A stretch of 64,000 bases of DNA, taken from NCBI GenBank assembly GCA_021776025.1, contig JAJFGR010000012.1, positions 372,001 to 436,000 on the forward strand, given 5' to 3'. Every line of letters begins with the position of its first letter. Positions within the stretch are counted from its first letter, which is position 1. Shown piece after piece: positions 44,550-53,413 of the stretch. The translations under genes were made by a program, and so were the position numbers. Origin of the DNA: Alphaproteobacteria bacterium. GTDB lineage: Bacteria; Pseudomonadota; Alphaproteobacteria; Micavibrionales; Micavibrionaceae. The notes under the pieces are model-generated. The model was given only the letters and a program-made list of their open reading frames with translations, did not search any database and was not told the DNA's origin.

Positions 44550-45089
44550 ATGAGGCGGATTTTTCTAAATTTAGGCGTATTCTTGTTCAGTTTCATGTGC
44601 TTAAGTGTGCCCCTGCACACCACGGCGCACGCACAAAATGCCAGACAAGCTCTGGAAGCGCCAGCTCCCCAAAAAGATGAAATGGATGACGTTTCAGATG
44701 AATACATAGAGGAAGCCAATGCTTTTTACGATGAGTGCGCAGGTGATTACCAGATGGGCCAGTATTTTAATTGTGAATGCCTGTCGGTTGCTTATTTAGA
44801 CGCGCGCATTGAAAAGGGGAAAATGGAATCGTCTTCATCGATTAAACTGGCAATAAGCAGGCAATGCCGTGATGCCATTGGCGCAGCAGGGCCGGTTTAT
44901 CAAGGATGCCTGAGAAAGGCCAACCGTTTTGAACCTGGGACGGATCCGGAAAAATACTGCGAATGCGTCGCCAATACTTACGTTAAGAATATCAACAGAG
45001 ATGCGCCAGCCGTGATTGATTCCCGCAGCATGGTTTCTTATCAAGTGGCCGCTTACACATCTTGTAACAATCCGAGAGACCGGCGCTAA
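44550..45089 (+). CDS. Exported protein with two tandem four-cysteine modules
   Basis: A 179-residue protein with signal peptide (FLNLGVFLFSFMCLSVPLHT, cut near AHAQ). After a short acidic part, the mature domain has two similar cysteine modules: C63-x11-C75-x-C77-x28-C106 and C120-x16-C137-x-C139-x32-C172. The shared core reads YFNCECLSVAYLDARIEKGK and KYCECVANTYVKNINR. The even number of cysteines suggests disulfides in the periplasm; CxC pairs could also bind metal. I do not recognise a named family. The last four bases overlap the convergent acyl-CoA dehydrogenase gene. Confidence 0.75.
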   Translation: MRRIFLNLGVFLFSFMCLSVPLHTTAHAQNARQALEAPAPQKDEMDDVSDEYIEEANAFYDECAGDYQMGQYFNCECLSVAYLDARIEKGKMESSSSIKLAISRQCRDAIGAAGPVYQGCLRKANRFEPGTDPEKYCECVANTYVKNINRDAPAVIDSRSMVSYQVAAYTSCNNPRDRR

Positions 45090-46711
45090 GCGGTTATAAT
45101 TCCCGAACCTGAAATTGCCACGTCCAGATGCGCTTTTGCCAGAGGCAGGATGTTGGTATTGAAAAATTCTATGGTGCGGCGTTTTTCAGTCGCGAATTTA
45201 TCCTCGCGCCCTTCAAGACCCACTAATGATTTTTGTAGCAGTGTGCCCGCAGCGATTAAGGCAAAACCGCGTAAATATGGTGCGGCCATTGCCGAAGCCA
45301 GATCGAGGTTTTTATCACCGCCTGCTTTGAGGAGTGCGCCCGTTGCCATGTCGAGCGCTTCAAAATATTTCTTAAAATTATCGCATCGTATCGCATCTAT
45401 ATGTTCTTTTACACTTTTGCCTCCATCACGCAGCGTTTTGCGGAAGACGAGATCTAGAGCCTGAATGCCGTTGGTGCCTTCATATATGGGGAGGATACGC
45501 GCGTCGCGCATATATTGCGCCGCGCCAGTTTCTTCGATAAAGCCCATGCCGCCGTGAATTTGTACGCCGATCGATGTGACTTCGCAGGCCATGTCGGTGC
45601 ACCAGCTTTTCACCAGCGGTGTGAGAATATCGACTTTTGCTGTGTCGCCATTATCAAGCGCGAGGGCGGCTTCGTAAGTCAGCGCGCGCCCGGCCTCGAT
45701 TTGAGATTTCATGGTGAGCAGCATGCGCTTTACATCGGCATGTGCGGCAATGGCTACGCGTTCACCTGTCTGGAAGGATTTACCCTGCACGCGATCATTG
45801 GCATAGGCCAGCGCATGCTGGTATGACCGCTCCGCTATGGCTACACCCTGAAGGCCCACAGACAGGCGGGCGTTATTCATCATGGTAAACATATATTTGA
45901 GGCCTTGGTGCGCTTCGCCAATTAGGTATCCGGTCGCACTATCAAAATCCATTGTGCAGGTTGGGGAGGCGTGGATGCCGAGCTTATGTTCCAGTCCTAT
46001 ACATTTTACGGCGTTGCGGCTGCCGTCCTCGAGAAATTTAGGCACAATAAAAAGCGAGATGCCTTTGACATCATCGGGCGCATCCGGGAGGCGAGCGAGG
46101 ACGAGATGGATGATGTTTTCGGCCATGTCATGTTCGCCGTAAGTGATGAAGATTTTTTGACCTGAGATTTTATAAGCGTCGCCATCGGCTTCCGCTTTGC
46201 TGCGGATTAGTCCGAGATCTGATCCGGCTCCGGGTTCGGTCAGGTTCATGGTGCCTGTCCATGTGCCTTCGATGAGATTGGGCAGGTAGTATGCTTTTTG
46301 TTCGTCAGAGCCGTGATGGCTAATCGCTTCGACTGCGCCTTGATTGAGGAGTGGGCAGAGGCCAAAGGACATGTTGGCGCCTTGCCACATCTCCTGAATG
46401 GGAAAGGCCAGTGCATAAGGCAGCCCTTGGCCGCCGAATTCTTCATCAAACGGCACGGCGTTCCAGCCGCCTTCGCGATATTGCGCGTAGGCTTCTTTGA
46501 AGCCCGGCGCGGTTTTGACCTCTCCCCCCTCAAGTTTTGCTCCGGCTTCATCGCCTTTGCTATTCAACGAGGCAAGGACTTCACTGGCCAATTTTGCCGC
46601 CTCGCCCAAGATCGCTTCGCAGGTATCGCGATCTAGATCATCGTTTTGAAAGCCCAGAACGTCATGGAGAAGGAACTGCATATCTTCGATGGGAGGGTGA
46701 TAATCGCTCAT
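45086..46711 (-). CDS. Acyl-CoA dehydrogenase, long form
   Basis: A 541-residue FAD enzyme that makes the first double bond in fatty acyl-CoA oxidation. It shows the conserved MNLTEPGAGSDLGLIRSKAE and KIFITYGEHD in the middle domain, AHQGLKYMFTMMNNARLSVG, and the active-site region IHGGMGFIEETGAAQYMRDA with ILPIYEGTNGIQALDL (catalytic-base glutamate in YEGT). It is longer than the 380-residue type owing to a C-terminal extension, as in the FadE-like/AcdA long group. Electrons would pass via ETF to the ETF-QO at 12 kb. Chain-length preference unknown. Single gene. Confidence 0.93.
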   Translation of the reverse strand: MSDYHPPIEDMQFLLHDVLGFQNDDLDRDTCEAILGEAAKLASEVLASLNSKGDEAGAKLEGGEVKTAPGFKEAYAQYREGGWNAVPFDEEFGGQGLPYALAFPIQEMWQGANMSFGLCPLLNQGAVEAISHHGSDEQKAYYLPNLIEGTWTGTMNLTEPGAGSDLGLIRSKAEADGDAYKISGQKIFITYGEHDMAENIIHLVLARLPDAPDDVKGISLFIVPKFLEDGSRNAVKCIGLEHKLGIHASPTCTMDFDSATGYLIGEAHQGLKYMFTMMNNARLSVGLQGVAIAERSYQHALAYANDRVQGKSFQTGERVAIAAHADVKRMLLTMKSQIEAGRALTYEAALALDNGDTAKVDILTPLVKSWCTDMACEVTSIGVQIHGGMGFIEETGAAQYMRDARILPIYEGTNGIQALDLVFRKTLRDGGKSVKEHIDAIRCDNFKKYFEALDMATGALLKAGGDKNLDLASAMAAPYLRGFALIAAGTLLQKSLVGLEGREDKFATEKRRTIEFFNTNILPLAKAHLDVAISGSGIITA

Positions 46712-46799
46712 TTATGGCCCTTTTTCAGTTTTGGCACGGTGGTTGCAAATCTCTAATCTAGAAACATTGTAGAAGAATTTAACGAGAAATACAGACCTC

Positions 46800-47726
46800 A
46801 TGCACGGATTATCAAATACTATTGCAAACAACGTGTTAGCAGCTTTTGGCGGACAGGCGCCAAAGGGCGTTTTGAACGCGATTGAGAAGGCCAGTGCGAA
46901 AACCGGGGTCGATTTTGCCTATTTGGTACAACAAGCGGGCGCAGAGAGCAGTTTTGACCCGAATGCCAAGGCGAAAACCAGTAGCGCGACAGGGCTTTAC
47001 CAGTTTATTGAGAGCACATGGCTCAACACGATTGAAAAGCATGGTTACAAGCATGGAATTAGCACAGAGGGTAAATCACGCCAACAAGTGTTGAATATGC
47101 GCAAAGATCCACAAATTGCAGCGAATATGGCGGCAGAATTTGCCAGTGATAACGAAAAGTTCCTGAATGATCATTGGGCGAAAGGCGAGAAAGAGATTGG
47201 CTCTACTGAGCTTTATCTGGCGCATTTTCTGGGCGCCAGCGGCGCGGCTGGATTCCTCAACGCTCGTGATGAAAGCCCGTTGCAAAAGGCAGCCTATATT
47301 TTTCCCGAAGCGGCGAAAGCCAATAAGAACGTGTTTTATGAACCTGCTACTGGCCGCGCGCGCAACTTTGATGAAATTCACGCGTTCTTTGACAACAAGT
47401 TCCAAATTGAAAGCGCGCCCAAACAGCAAGTGGCCGAAACGGCCCCTGTTTATGAAGATATTTCCAGCGAAATGCTGCTGGCCTTTGGCGTCGATAACTC
47501 CGGCTTTGAAGATAAAGTTCGCGGGATGGCCCAAGATCAGGAATATATGATCAGCCGCGTGTTGGGCGATGGGTATAAGCAGCTTGAAGGTATATATGGC
47601 CGCAATGTTGCTCCATCGCCTTATCAGGCACTCATCCATGCACCAATCGAGATTATGTTGTTGGCAGAGCTGGACCTTCCCACCAATGTCAACATCAAGA
47701 GACACAACAACAAGTCATTGTTTTAG
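46800..47726 (+). CDS. Lytic transglycosylase-domain protein without signal peptide
   Basis: A 308-residue protein whose first 150 residues form a GH23-like domain: YLVQQAGAESSFDPNAKAKT with E49 in the catalytic position, and SSATGLYQFIESTWLNTIEK. The rest contains LAHFLGASGAAGFLNARDES, which still fits an SLT-like fold, then an unassigned tail. No signal peptide or membrane helix is visible at either start, unlike the Slt at 9.1 kb. Such forms are known among flagellar-rod and phage-related enzymes, exported by other routes. No flagellar gene is near, so the export route is unknown. The next gene follows after 27 bases. Confidence 0.82.
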   Translation: MHGLSNTIANNVLAAFGGQAPKGVLNAIEKASAKTGVDFAYLVQQAGAESSFDPNAKAKTSSATGLYQFIESTWLNTIEKHGYKHGISTEGKSRQQVLNMRKDPQIAANMAAEFASDNEKFLNDHWAKGEKEIGSTELYLAHFLGASGAAGFLNARDESPLQKAAYIFPEAAKANKNVFYEPATGRARNFDEIHAFFDNKFQIESAPKQQVAETAPVYEDISSEMLLAFGVDNSGFEDKVRGMAQDQEYMISRVLGDGYKQLEGIYGRNVAPSPYQALIHAPIEIMLLAELDLPTNVNIKRHNNKSLF

Positions 47727-47753
47727 AGCGCTATATGCCGTAAATAAGCGCTT

Positions 47754-48473
47754 ATGAGCAAAAAAATTCATGTCATGAACAAGCAAGTTGAGCTGGCGCA
47801 GCCCGAGGATGGGTTTCGCACCTCGATTGATGCCGTGCTGCTGGCTGCGGCCTGCCCGGCCAAAGAAGGTGATAATATTCTAGATTTAGGATGTGGGCTT
47901 GGGAGCGCGGCTTTTTGCGTTCTTAAGCGCGCTGCCGGCACCACCCTGACCGGCATTGATATTCTCCCTGAGGCGATTGAGCTGGCGCGGCATAATGCGC
48001 AGCTTAATGACATGGAAAAGCGCACTTCGTTTGAATGCATCGATATTCGCGACTTTGAAGATTTGTCTTTTGATCATGTGATTTGTAACCCGCCATTTTT
48101 AGAAGCCGGGGAACATACGCCCTCCCCCTCCCCGGCGAAAGCCACAGCGATTGGGTTTGGTGAAGACGATATGGATTTGAAGGATTGGGTGGATTGCGCC
48201 CATCGCTGTCTTACCGGGCAGGGATCGCTGAGCATGATCCACCGCGCGGACCAAATTGATAATATCATAAGGGCAATGGGGAAACGTTTTGGCGCGATAG
48301 AGATCATTCCGCTTTGGCCAAAAGCGGGACGCGAAGCCAAGCGCGTTATTGTGCGCGCATACAAGCACCGTAAAAGTCCGGCAAGTATTCATCCGGGTGT
48401 TATTTTACATCAAGAGAATGGAGATTATACGCCGAAAGCAGAAGCAATTTTGAGGGAAATGGCTGCAATATAA
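47754..48473 (+). CDS. tRNA1(Val) (adenine-37-N6)-methyltransferase-like (TrmN6/YfiC family)
   Basis: A 239-residue Rossmann-fold methyltransferase. The SAM motif is NILDLGCGLGSAAFCVL and the amino-methyltransferase catalytic motif is CNPPFLEAGEHTPSP, the N6-adenine NPPF/Y form with the YfiC-type loop after it. The N-terminal VELAQPEDGFRTSIDAVLLA is a family hallmark. This group methylates A37 of valine tRNA; a different RNA target is possible. It is 27 bases after the transglycosylase gene and may be co-transcribed. Nothing else suggests regulation. Confidence 0.85.
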   Translation: MSKKIHVMNKQVELAQPEDGFRTSIDAVLLAAACPAKEGDNILDLGCGLGSAAFCVLKRAAGTTLTGIDILPEAIELARHNAQLNDMEKRTSFECIDIRDFEDLSFDHVICNPPFLEAGEHTPSPSPAKATAIGFGEDDMDLKDWVDCAHRCLTGQGSLSMIHRADQIDNIIRAMGKRFGAIEIIPLWPKAGREAKRVIVRAYKHRKSPASIHPGVILHQENGDYTPKAEAILREMAAI

Positions 48474-48540
48474 ATAATACTTGCTATTATTTTCATAATT
48501 ATCTATTTTGTCGCGACTTATCAATTACAAGAGTAACATT

Positions 48541-49128
48541 ATGCTTTTATTCAGAAAATTATCACAGCGAGTCAAAAGAGACTTCGAAGTTATGTGGGAA
48601 GGTGCGCTGAGCCTCGATCAAGTTGAGCATACAGATCAATTTATGCGCCGTATGACAAACGATCAACGGTGGAAATGGAACACCTCTTTTAAGTCGGGAG
48701 AATTTTCTCAAATCAATTTACGTCCCGACGATCCGACCGCCTTCGCAGTGCTTTACGCCATTTCAAAGCTTGAGGGAGCAAAAAAATCACAAGAAGAATT
48801 TGTTGCAGAACGCGGCGCTTGGTCGGGGGGCAGCAAAATATCCGCCGGCAAAGCAAACGAAGGCATGGGCGCAGCAGCTTGGCTAACGCCCCTTACCGAA
48901 CGCTTCAATCCTAAAGAACTTCGCCCGTGGGAAAAAGATTACTCTATACATAATCAGGCTGAAATCAGAGTAAGGGGTAACCTTGATTTTATGAAGAAAC
49001 ATGCTGCTCAACTCCATTCGCATTATACAAGAGCATTTATCTTTGCTACTGCGAACGAATTGAGTGCCAGAGCGTTATTTAAGAATACTCCTGAGGATTG
49101 GCAACCAGCCATTAAAGTTTCTCTATAA
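48541..49128 (+). CDS. Hypothetical protein, unrecognised
   Basis: A 195-residue frame; ATG 48541 is preferred over the in-frame start at 48508 because GAG is placed nearby and the upstream part is AT-rich. The protein is soluble-looking, basic (MLLFRKLSQRVKRDFEVMWE), with no signal peptide or membrane helix. A Trp-rich middle (DQRWKWNTSFKSGEF, ERGAWSGGSKIS, MGAAAWLTPL) and a C-terminal helix (HYTRAFIFATANELSARALF) are visible. I know no family for it. It lies between trmN6-like and the S49 peptidase, with its own codon use similar to neighbours. Confidence 0.65.
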   Translation: MLLFRKLSQRVKRDFEVMWEGALSLDQVEHTDQFMRRMTNDQRWKWNTSFKSGEFSQINLRPDDPTAFAVLYAISKLEGAKKSQEEFVAERGAWSGGSKISAGKANEGMGAAAWLTPLTERFNPKELRPWEKDYSIHNQAEIRVRGNLDFMKKHAAQLHSHYTRAFIFATANELSARALFKNTPEDWQPAIKVSL

Positions 49129-49167
49129 CTATTGCTCAAACAGGGCTGCTAGAGTAAGCTCGCGCCC

Positions 49168-50037
49168 ATGTCTATAAAAACAAAAATTTGTGCGACCTGT
49201 GATGCCATTTCGGGTTTTCCGGTTATTGGCGGGTTGTTAAAGCCTAAACCGAAAGTCGCGGTGATCCGTATGTCTGGCGTGATTGCAGATAGCGGTATGC
49301 GCAAAGGCGGGATTAGCCATCATCGCTATGAGAAAATTATTGAAGATGCGTTTGATGTTTATGATTTACAGGCCGTGGCCATCGTCATTAATTCCCCGGG
49401 TGGAAGCCCGGCGCAGAGCGCTTTAATCGGTGATCATATTCGCCGGCTGGCGGATGAAAAGGATGTGCCGGTTTATGCGTTTGTGGAAGATGTCGCGGCC
49501 AGCGGCGGGTATTGGCTAGCCTGCGCGGCCGATGAGATTTATGCGAATGAAACCTCTATTGTTGGATCAATCGGCGTGATTTCCGCCGGGTTTGGATTTA
49601 AGGATTTGATCGAAAAGCATGGCGTCGAGCGCCGCGTGCATACTTCCGGCAAGAACAAAAGTTTTATGGACCCGTTTATTGAAGAAAGGCCTGCGGATGT
49701 AAAACGTTTGAAAGAACTGCAAGCCGAGCTGCATGAAAGCTTTATTGATTGGGTCAAGGACCGCCGCGCCGAGAAGCTTAAAGGCAAGGATGCCGACTTA
49801 TTCGAAGGGCAATTCTGGACGGCTAAGACGGCGCTTGGTATGGGCGTGATTGACGGATTTGGCGAAGCGAAAAGTTTTGCGCGGGAGAAATTCGGTGAAG
49901 AGATTAAGTTCGCCGAATTCGGGCCGGAGAAAAAGTTGGTGGCCTCTTTGTTCGGCACTGACATGAAAGCCTCAATCGCGGAAGATGCGATAGAAACGCT
50001 CGAAACGAAGGCCGTTTGGGCGCGTTACGGGCTATAG
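49168..50037 (+). CDS. Short S49 family signal-peptide-peptidase-like protease
   Basis: A 289-residue ClpP-fold serine protease. The core is VIRMSGVIADSG, VVINSPGGSPAQSALIGDHI (oxyanion region), VEDVAASGGYWLACAADEIY (nucleophile serine in ASGG) and SIVGSIGVISAGFGF. The catalytic lysine would be in HTSGKNKSFMDPF, as in SppA of Gram-positives. The N-terminus has no clear membrane helix, only the hydrophobic VIGGLLKP area, unlike classical SppA. It probably cleaves leftover signal peptides or membrane-protein fragments. The last six bases overlap the convergent exported-protein gene. Confidence 0.9.
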   Translation: MSIKTKICATCDAISGFPVIGGLLKPKPKVAVIRMSGVIADSGMRKGGISHHRYEKIIEDAFDVYDLQAVAIVINSPGGSPAQSALIGDHIRRLADEKDVPVYAFVEDVAASGGYWLACAADEIYANETSIVGSIGVISAGFGFKDLIEKHGVERRVHTSGKNKSFMDPFIEERPADVKRLKELQAELHESFIDWVKDRRAEKLKGKDADLFEGQFWTAKTALGMGVIDGFGEAKSFAREKFGEEIKFAEFGPEKKLVASLFGTDMKASIAEDAIETLETKAVWARYGL

Positions 50038-51000
50038 CCCGCAAAGCAGACGGTTGGACGAGAGAAAATAACCGATCGCCCCGGGCGGGGTATCTATTTT
50101 CAAACCATATGATTTTTTAATCTCTTTAGGATCCAGAGTTTCATATTTTTCAATGAAGGCCCTGGCCACAGACAGGGGCTGCGCGGCGGACGTAACGCAC
50201 ATACCTTCCGTAATGTTGAGGGATCGATAAACCCTGTCGATTTGCTTTTTGCACGAAGCTGAGGGTTCAGCGCGGCCTTTTTGCAGATGCGCTGTGGAAT
50301 AAAGCCCAGTGATAAAACCGGTGATTTCGGCGCCGCAGCGCGTGGCCTTGAATTTTTTCGGGTCGTCCCCGGCGGCTTCTAAATCTGCAACGCAGCCCGT
50401 GTATTTAACCGGCAAGATAAAATTTTTCCTTATTTCCGGCATATCTTTAATGCTCCCCACGCTTGTCAGAGCCGGGCTAAGTTTTGTCGAGGGACGCTCA
50501 AGCACCGTGTGTTTATCAAGCTCCCGGCAAAAAGGGCCGGATGCAAATAAAGAATTCAGCGTCGTGATTACGGGCTTTTGAAGGATATCGCCGGATTTGT
50601 TTTTGCTGTGAAAGCTAATCCAGCGTTCTATTGTTTCCGTGAAGGTTCTGAGCATCAAACCGGGGTTTATGTCTTTGTAATTTTTCTGTGCCATGAAAGA
50701 ACAAGCGCGGCCATTGATGCGCTGGTTTTCTCGCTTTTTATCTTCATAGCAAGGATCATCACGGCGCGGTTCGGGCAAAATAATCCAGTTTGAGGTTAGC
50801 GCCCCGGCAAAATAACCTTCTGCAAAAGCCCCGCAATAGCTTTGCTGTAGCTGCTGGGGGCCCGCACTCTGTTCCAATGCGGCCTTGCATTGGTTGTAAA
50901 GAAAGCCAACGCTGCCTGGTTTATACGCCCAAGCGGGCGCCGCCATGATGCAAGACAACAAAAGGATAAACCCAAGACGTTTAAGCGGCTGCCTTAACAT
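50032..51000 (-). CDS. Exported protein with two Rap1a-like four-cysteine modules
   Basis: A 322-residue protein with signal peptide (LGFILLLSCIMAAPAWA). Two halves share a four-cysteine spacing: C38-x17-C56-x27-C84-x15-C100 and C203-x18-C222-x27-C250-x17-C268, with extra C158 and C320. Around the second and third cysteines one sees YCGAFAEGYFAGAL and RCGAEITGFITGLY, and the second half ends with the pattern CV...P.......AFIEKY. This matches the Rap1a/Tai-type fold of secreted immunity-like and helper proteins, duplicated. Function unknown; no toxin gene is adjacent. It lies six bases from the glycyl-tRNA synthetase stop and may be read from that transcript. Confidence 0.65.
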   Translation of the reverse strand: MLRQPLKRLGFILLLSCIMAAPAWAYKPGSVGFLYNQCKAALEQSAGPQQLQQSYCGAFAEGYFAGALTSNWIILPEPRRDDPCYEDKKRENQRINGRACSFMAQKNYKDINPGLMLRTFTETIERWISFHSKNKSGDILQKPVITTLNSLFASGPFCRELDKHTVLERPSTKLSPALTSVGSIKDMPEIRKNFILPVKYTGCVADLEAAGDDPKKFKATRCGAEITGFITGLYSTAHLQKGRAEPSASCKKQIDRVYRSLNITEGMCVTSAAQPLSVARAFIEKYETLDPKEIKKSYGLKIDTPPGAIGYFLSSNRLLCGL

Positions 51001-51005
51001 TGGCC

Positions 51006-52508
51006 TTAAACTTTCATCTTCTCTCTAAGATATTCGGCGACTTTATCGAGGGATATACGCTCCTGCGCCATGGTGTTGCGTTCACGCACGGTGACGGTGC
51101 CATCGGCAATTGTATCATTATCAATGGTGAAACAATACGGCGTGCCGATTTCATCTTGGCGGGCATAGCGCTTGCCGATATTTTGTTTAATATCGAGGTC
51201 AACCGGAAACTCCTCACGCAGCTCCAGATAGAGCTTCGTGGCGATCGGAACGTGTTCGTCCTTCCCGATTAGCGGCAGGATAGCAGCCTTTTTCGGCGCC
51301 ATAGCCGGGGTGAAGTTTAGATAGACGCCGGAGGGACGGTTTTCATCAACAGTATAAGCCTCGCAGATAAGCGCGAGCACGCCGCGCGTTAGACCGGCAG
51401 CAGGCTCGATGACATGGGGGATATAACGCTCATTATCGCGTGATGGGTCTAGATAAGCCAGCTTTTGCCCGGAATGTTCTTCATGGGCTTTCAAATCGAA
51501 ATCACAGCGGTGGGCGATGCCTTCGAGCTCACCATAACCGGGATCAGTGAATGGGAATTTATATTCGATGTCGGAGGTACCGAGTCCCTCCTTCGCGTAG
51601 TGAGCAAGCTCGTCCGCGTCGTGGCCGCGGATGATAATATTGCCATCGCTCAGGCCAACAGCCTTCCAGAAATTGGCGCGCTCTTCGAGCCAGAAGTCTT
51701 GCCACATTTTGGCTTCACCGCCGTGGCAGAACCATTCCATTTCCATTTGTTCGAATTCGCGGGAACGGAAGATGAAGTTGCGCGGGGTCACTTCGTTGCG
51801 GAAAGCTTTACCGATTTGGGCAATGCCGAACGGGACTTTGACGCGAGAGCTATCCAGCACATTTTTGAAATTGAGAAAGATGCCTTGCGCCGTTTCAGGG
51901 CGGAGATAGGCTTTACTGTCTTCACTTTGAATAGCGCCCGTATAGGTTTCAAACATCAAATTGAATTCTTTGGGTTCGGTCAGTGTGCCAGGTTCTTTGA
52001 CGTCCGGGCCGATGATTTTCGCGTAATCTTCGATAGGGAGTTTGGTGAGGTTCGTTTTTTCAAACAATGACAGATCACTTGGCATCCCAAGCTTTTTTAG
52101 CCTTTTTAGTATTTCATCATCTTCGGTTTCTTCATGGAAAGCCGGCCAGCGGTCAGCTTTTTCAGCCGTTAAGACCACCAAATGGTCTTGGCGATAGCGT
52201 TTTTTGGTTTCCTTACAATCGACCATAGGATCGGAAAAGCCGCCAACATGGCCAGAGGCCACCCACGTTTTCGGGTTTTGAATGATAGAGGAATCAAGGC
52301 CGACAATCTGCACCGGCGCACCATCAGGGCCAATCGGCGGCGTGGTGACCATGTCTTTCCACCAGCGGTCGCGCAGATTATTCTTAAGTTCCGTGCCCAG
52401 CGGGCCATAGTCCCAAAAGCCGTTCAGCCCGCCGTAGATATCGCTTGCTGGGAAGATAAAACCCCGGCGCTTACACAGGGAAACAATGTCTTTCATATCA
52501 ATCGGCAC
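51006..52508 (-). CDS. glyS: Glycyl-tRNA synthetase, single-chain (alpha2) type
   Basis: Charges tRNA-Gly. The 500-residue protein starts with DIVSLCKRRGFIFPASDIYG and GLNGFWDYGPLGTELKNNLR, the signature of the homodimeric class II GlyRS used by archaea, eukaryotes and part of the bacteria. It has motif 2 GKAFRNEVTPRNFIFRSREF and the C-terminal anticodon-binding domain ending RDEIGTPYCFTIDN. Most proteobacteria instead use the alpha2-beta2 pair glyQ/glyS; whether that pair is also present in this genome cannot be seen. Start M1 or M5 are both possible. Upstream lies a long AT-rich gap. Confidence 0.96.
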   Translation of the reverse strand: MPIDMKDIVSLCKRRGFIFPASDIYGGLNGFWDYGPLGTELKNNLRDRWWKDMVTTPPIGPDGAPVQIVGLDSSIIQNPKTWVASGHVGGFSDPMVDCKETKKRYRQDHLVVLTAEKADRWPAFHEETEDDEILKRLKKLGMPSDLSLFEKTNLTKLPIEDYAKIIGPDVKEPGTLTEPKEFNLMFETYTGAIQSEDSKAYLRPETAQGIFLNFKNVLDSSRVKVPFGIAQIGKAFRNEVTPRNFIFRSREFEQMEMEWFCHGGEAKMWQDFWLEERANFWKAVGLSDGNIIIRGHDADELAHYAKEGLGTSDIEYKFPFTDPGYGELEGIAHRCDFDLKAHEEHSGQKLAYLDPSRDNERYIPHVIEPAAGLTRGVLALICEAYTVDENRPSGVYLNFTPAMAPKKAAILPLIGKDEHVPIATKLYLELREEFPVDLDIKQNIGKRYARQDEIGTPYCFTIDNDTIADGTVTVRERNTMAQERISLDKVAEYLREKMKV

Positions 52509-52866
52509 TTACAAAATCTCCAAAAATCGAATTAATTAGCGTTTTCGATGAATTTACCGCCATTTTACCGCCAGCATTTCCGCTCGAAGAGCAGAGAATG
52601 GAATGAAAAATGGCAGAATACAACCTTATTTACAGGAAAAATCTATATTTAAAACTATGTTATGATTATATTGCATGGCTGATATGTCTTATTTACTTTT
52701 AAAGTATTAGATATTTTTTATTTAGTTAAAATTAATTAATTTATAAGTAAAAATAATTAATATAAAGTAAAATATAAAAATATTACATTACATAATAAAT
52801 ATTCACTCTTGACTGTGCAGTAATTATAGTTTAAACTCTTTATATATTCACTGAAAGGAGAAGACT
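52509..52866. other. AT-rich intergenic block
   Basis: 358 bases with no gene. From about 52620 to 52800 the strand is almost only A and T (runs such as TTAAAATTAATTAATTTATA), far from the composition of flanking genes. It holds the probable glyS promoter at the left end and a promoter for the next small gene at the right end. It could act as an UP-element, a nucleoid-protein binding site or simply a decayed region. Confidence 0.7.
52809..52837 (+). promoter_or_regulatory. Probable sigma-70-like promoter of a small gene
   Basis: TTGACT (52809-52814), 17-base spacer, TAAACT (52832-52837), 30 bases before a small ATG with a strong Shine-Dalgarno. AT-rich DNA lies immediately upstream. Confidence 0.5.
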
Positions 52867-53055
52867 ATGTCTTCATACACAGAGTTTGATATGTACTCTT
52901 CGGTGATAGAGGATGGGGGATTACCCCAACGAAATGCAGCTGGAGACTTTTCACTCACTAATCTCCGGCGACTTACGTCCACGTGGAGAGGCTGCTCATA
53001 CGCAGATTCCAACGCAAAACAAATACCTACTTTAAATACCTCTCTAGTTTTGTGA
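52867..53055 (+). CDS. Small hypothetical protein
   Basis: A 62-residue frame with AAAGGAGA eight bases before the ATG, a promoter-like pair upstream and a hairpin terminator 22 bases after the stop; this complete unit argues for a real gene. The product (MSSYTEFDMYSSVIEDGGLP ... TSLVL) is polar, without signal peptide or membrane helix, and I recognise no family. A non-coding small RNA from the same promoter to the same terminator, about 240 bases, is an alternative. Confidence 0.5.
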   Translation: MSSYTEFDMYSSVIEDGGLPQRNAAGDFSLTNLRRLTSTWRGCSYADSNAKQIPTLNTSLVL

Positions 53056-53076
53056 AGTATGCTCCACTTACAGTAC

Positions 53077-53098
53077 AAGGCGCTTCACGGCGCCTTTT
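53077..53098 (+). terminator. Hairpin terminator with AAGGCGC stem
   Basis: Seven-pair stem AAGGCGC / GCGCCTT around TTCACG, then a short T run (TTTT). Same stem as the terminators at 31456 and 53414. Confidence 0.75.
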
Positions 53099-53167
53099 GC
53101 TATTTTCATAAGCAAATTTGACTCTCAGCGCGCGAATCTATATACTGCAAACAGAATTGAGGTAATT

Positions 53168-53392
53168 ATGACCGGAAGTGTAATAGAACAAAATAATGTT
53201 GGCGGCTTTAATAAGAATCCGCATGCTACGGCTGAAGTTACCTTGGAGCTTGCAGGGCGCGCAAAAAAGGCACGTGAAACATTTGGTGATGCCTTAAGTC
53301 GCTATTATTTCAACCAATTTGGCCGCCATGAATCTGCCCTATTGATCGCAGATAATGAAAATGAGCCAGATCCTTTAAGTGGCGTGGCTTAA
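53168..53392 (+). CDS. Small hypothetical protein
   Basis: A 74-residue frame with GAGG seven bases before its ATG and a good terminator 21 bases after the stop. The product has a low-complexity start (MTGSVIEQNNVGGFNKNPHA), an amphipathic helix (VTLELAGRAKKARETFGDAL), SRYYFNQFGRHE and an acidic end. It is not similar to the preceding small protein. No family recognised; no export signal. Its own promoter is not obvious. Confidence 0.55.
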   Translation: MTGSVIEQNNVGGFNKNPHATAEVTLELAGRAKKARETFGDALSRYYFNQFGRHESALLIADNENEPDPLSGVA

Positions 53393-53413
53393 AAAAATCA
53401 AGTCATAAGTTAC

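Noticed and set aside
51465-52070. 201-codon open frame antisense to glyS
   Set aside because: Shadow of the GlyRS catalytic core.
52620-52866. Replication origin or attachment site in the AT-rich block
   Set aside because: No DnaA-box cluster, no integrase gene and no flanking direct repeat found by eye.
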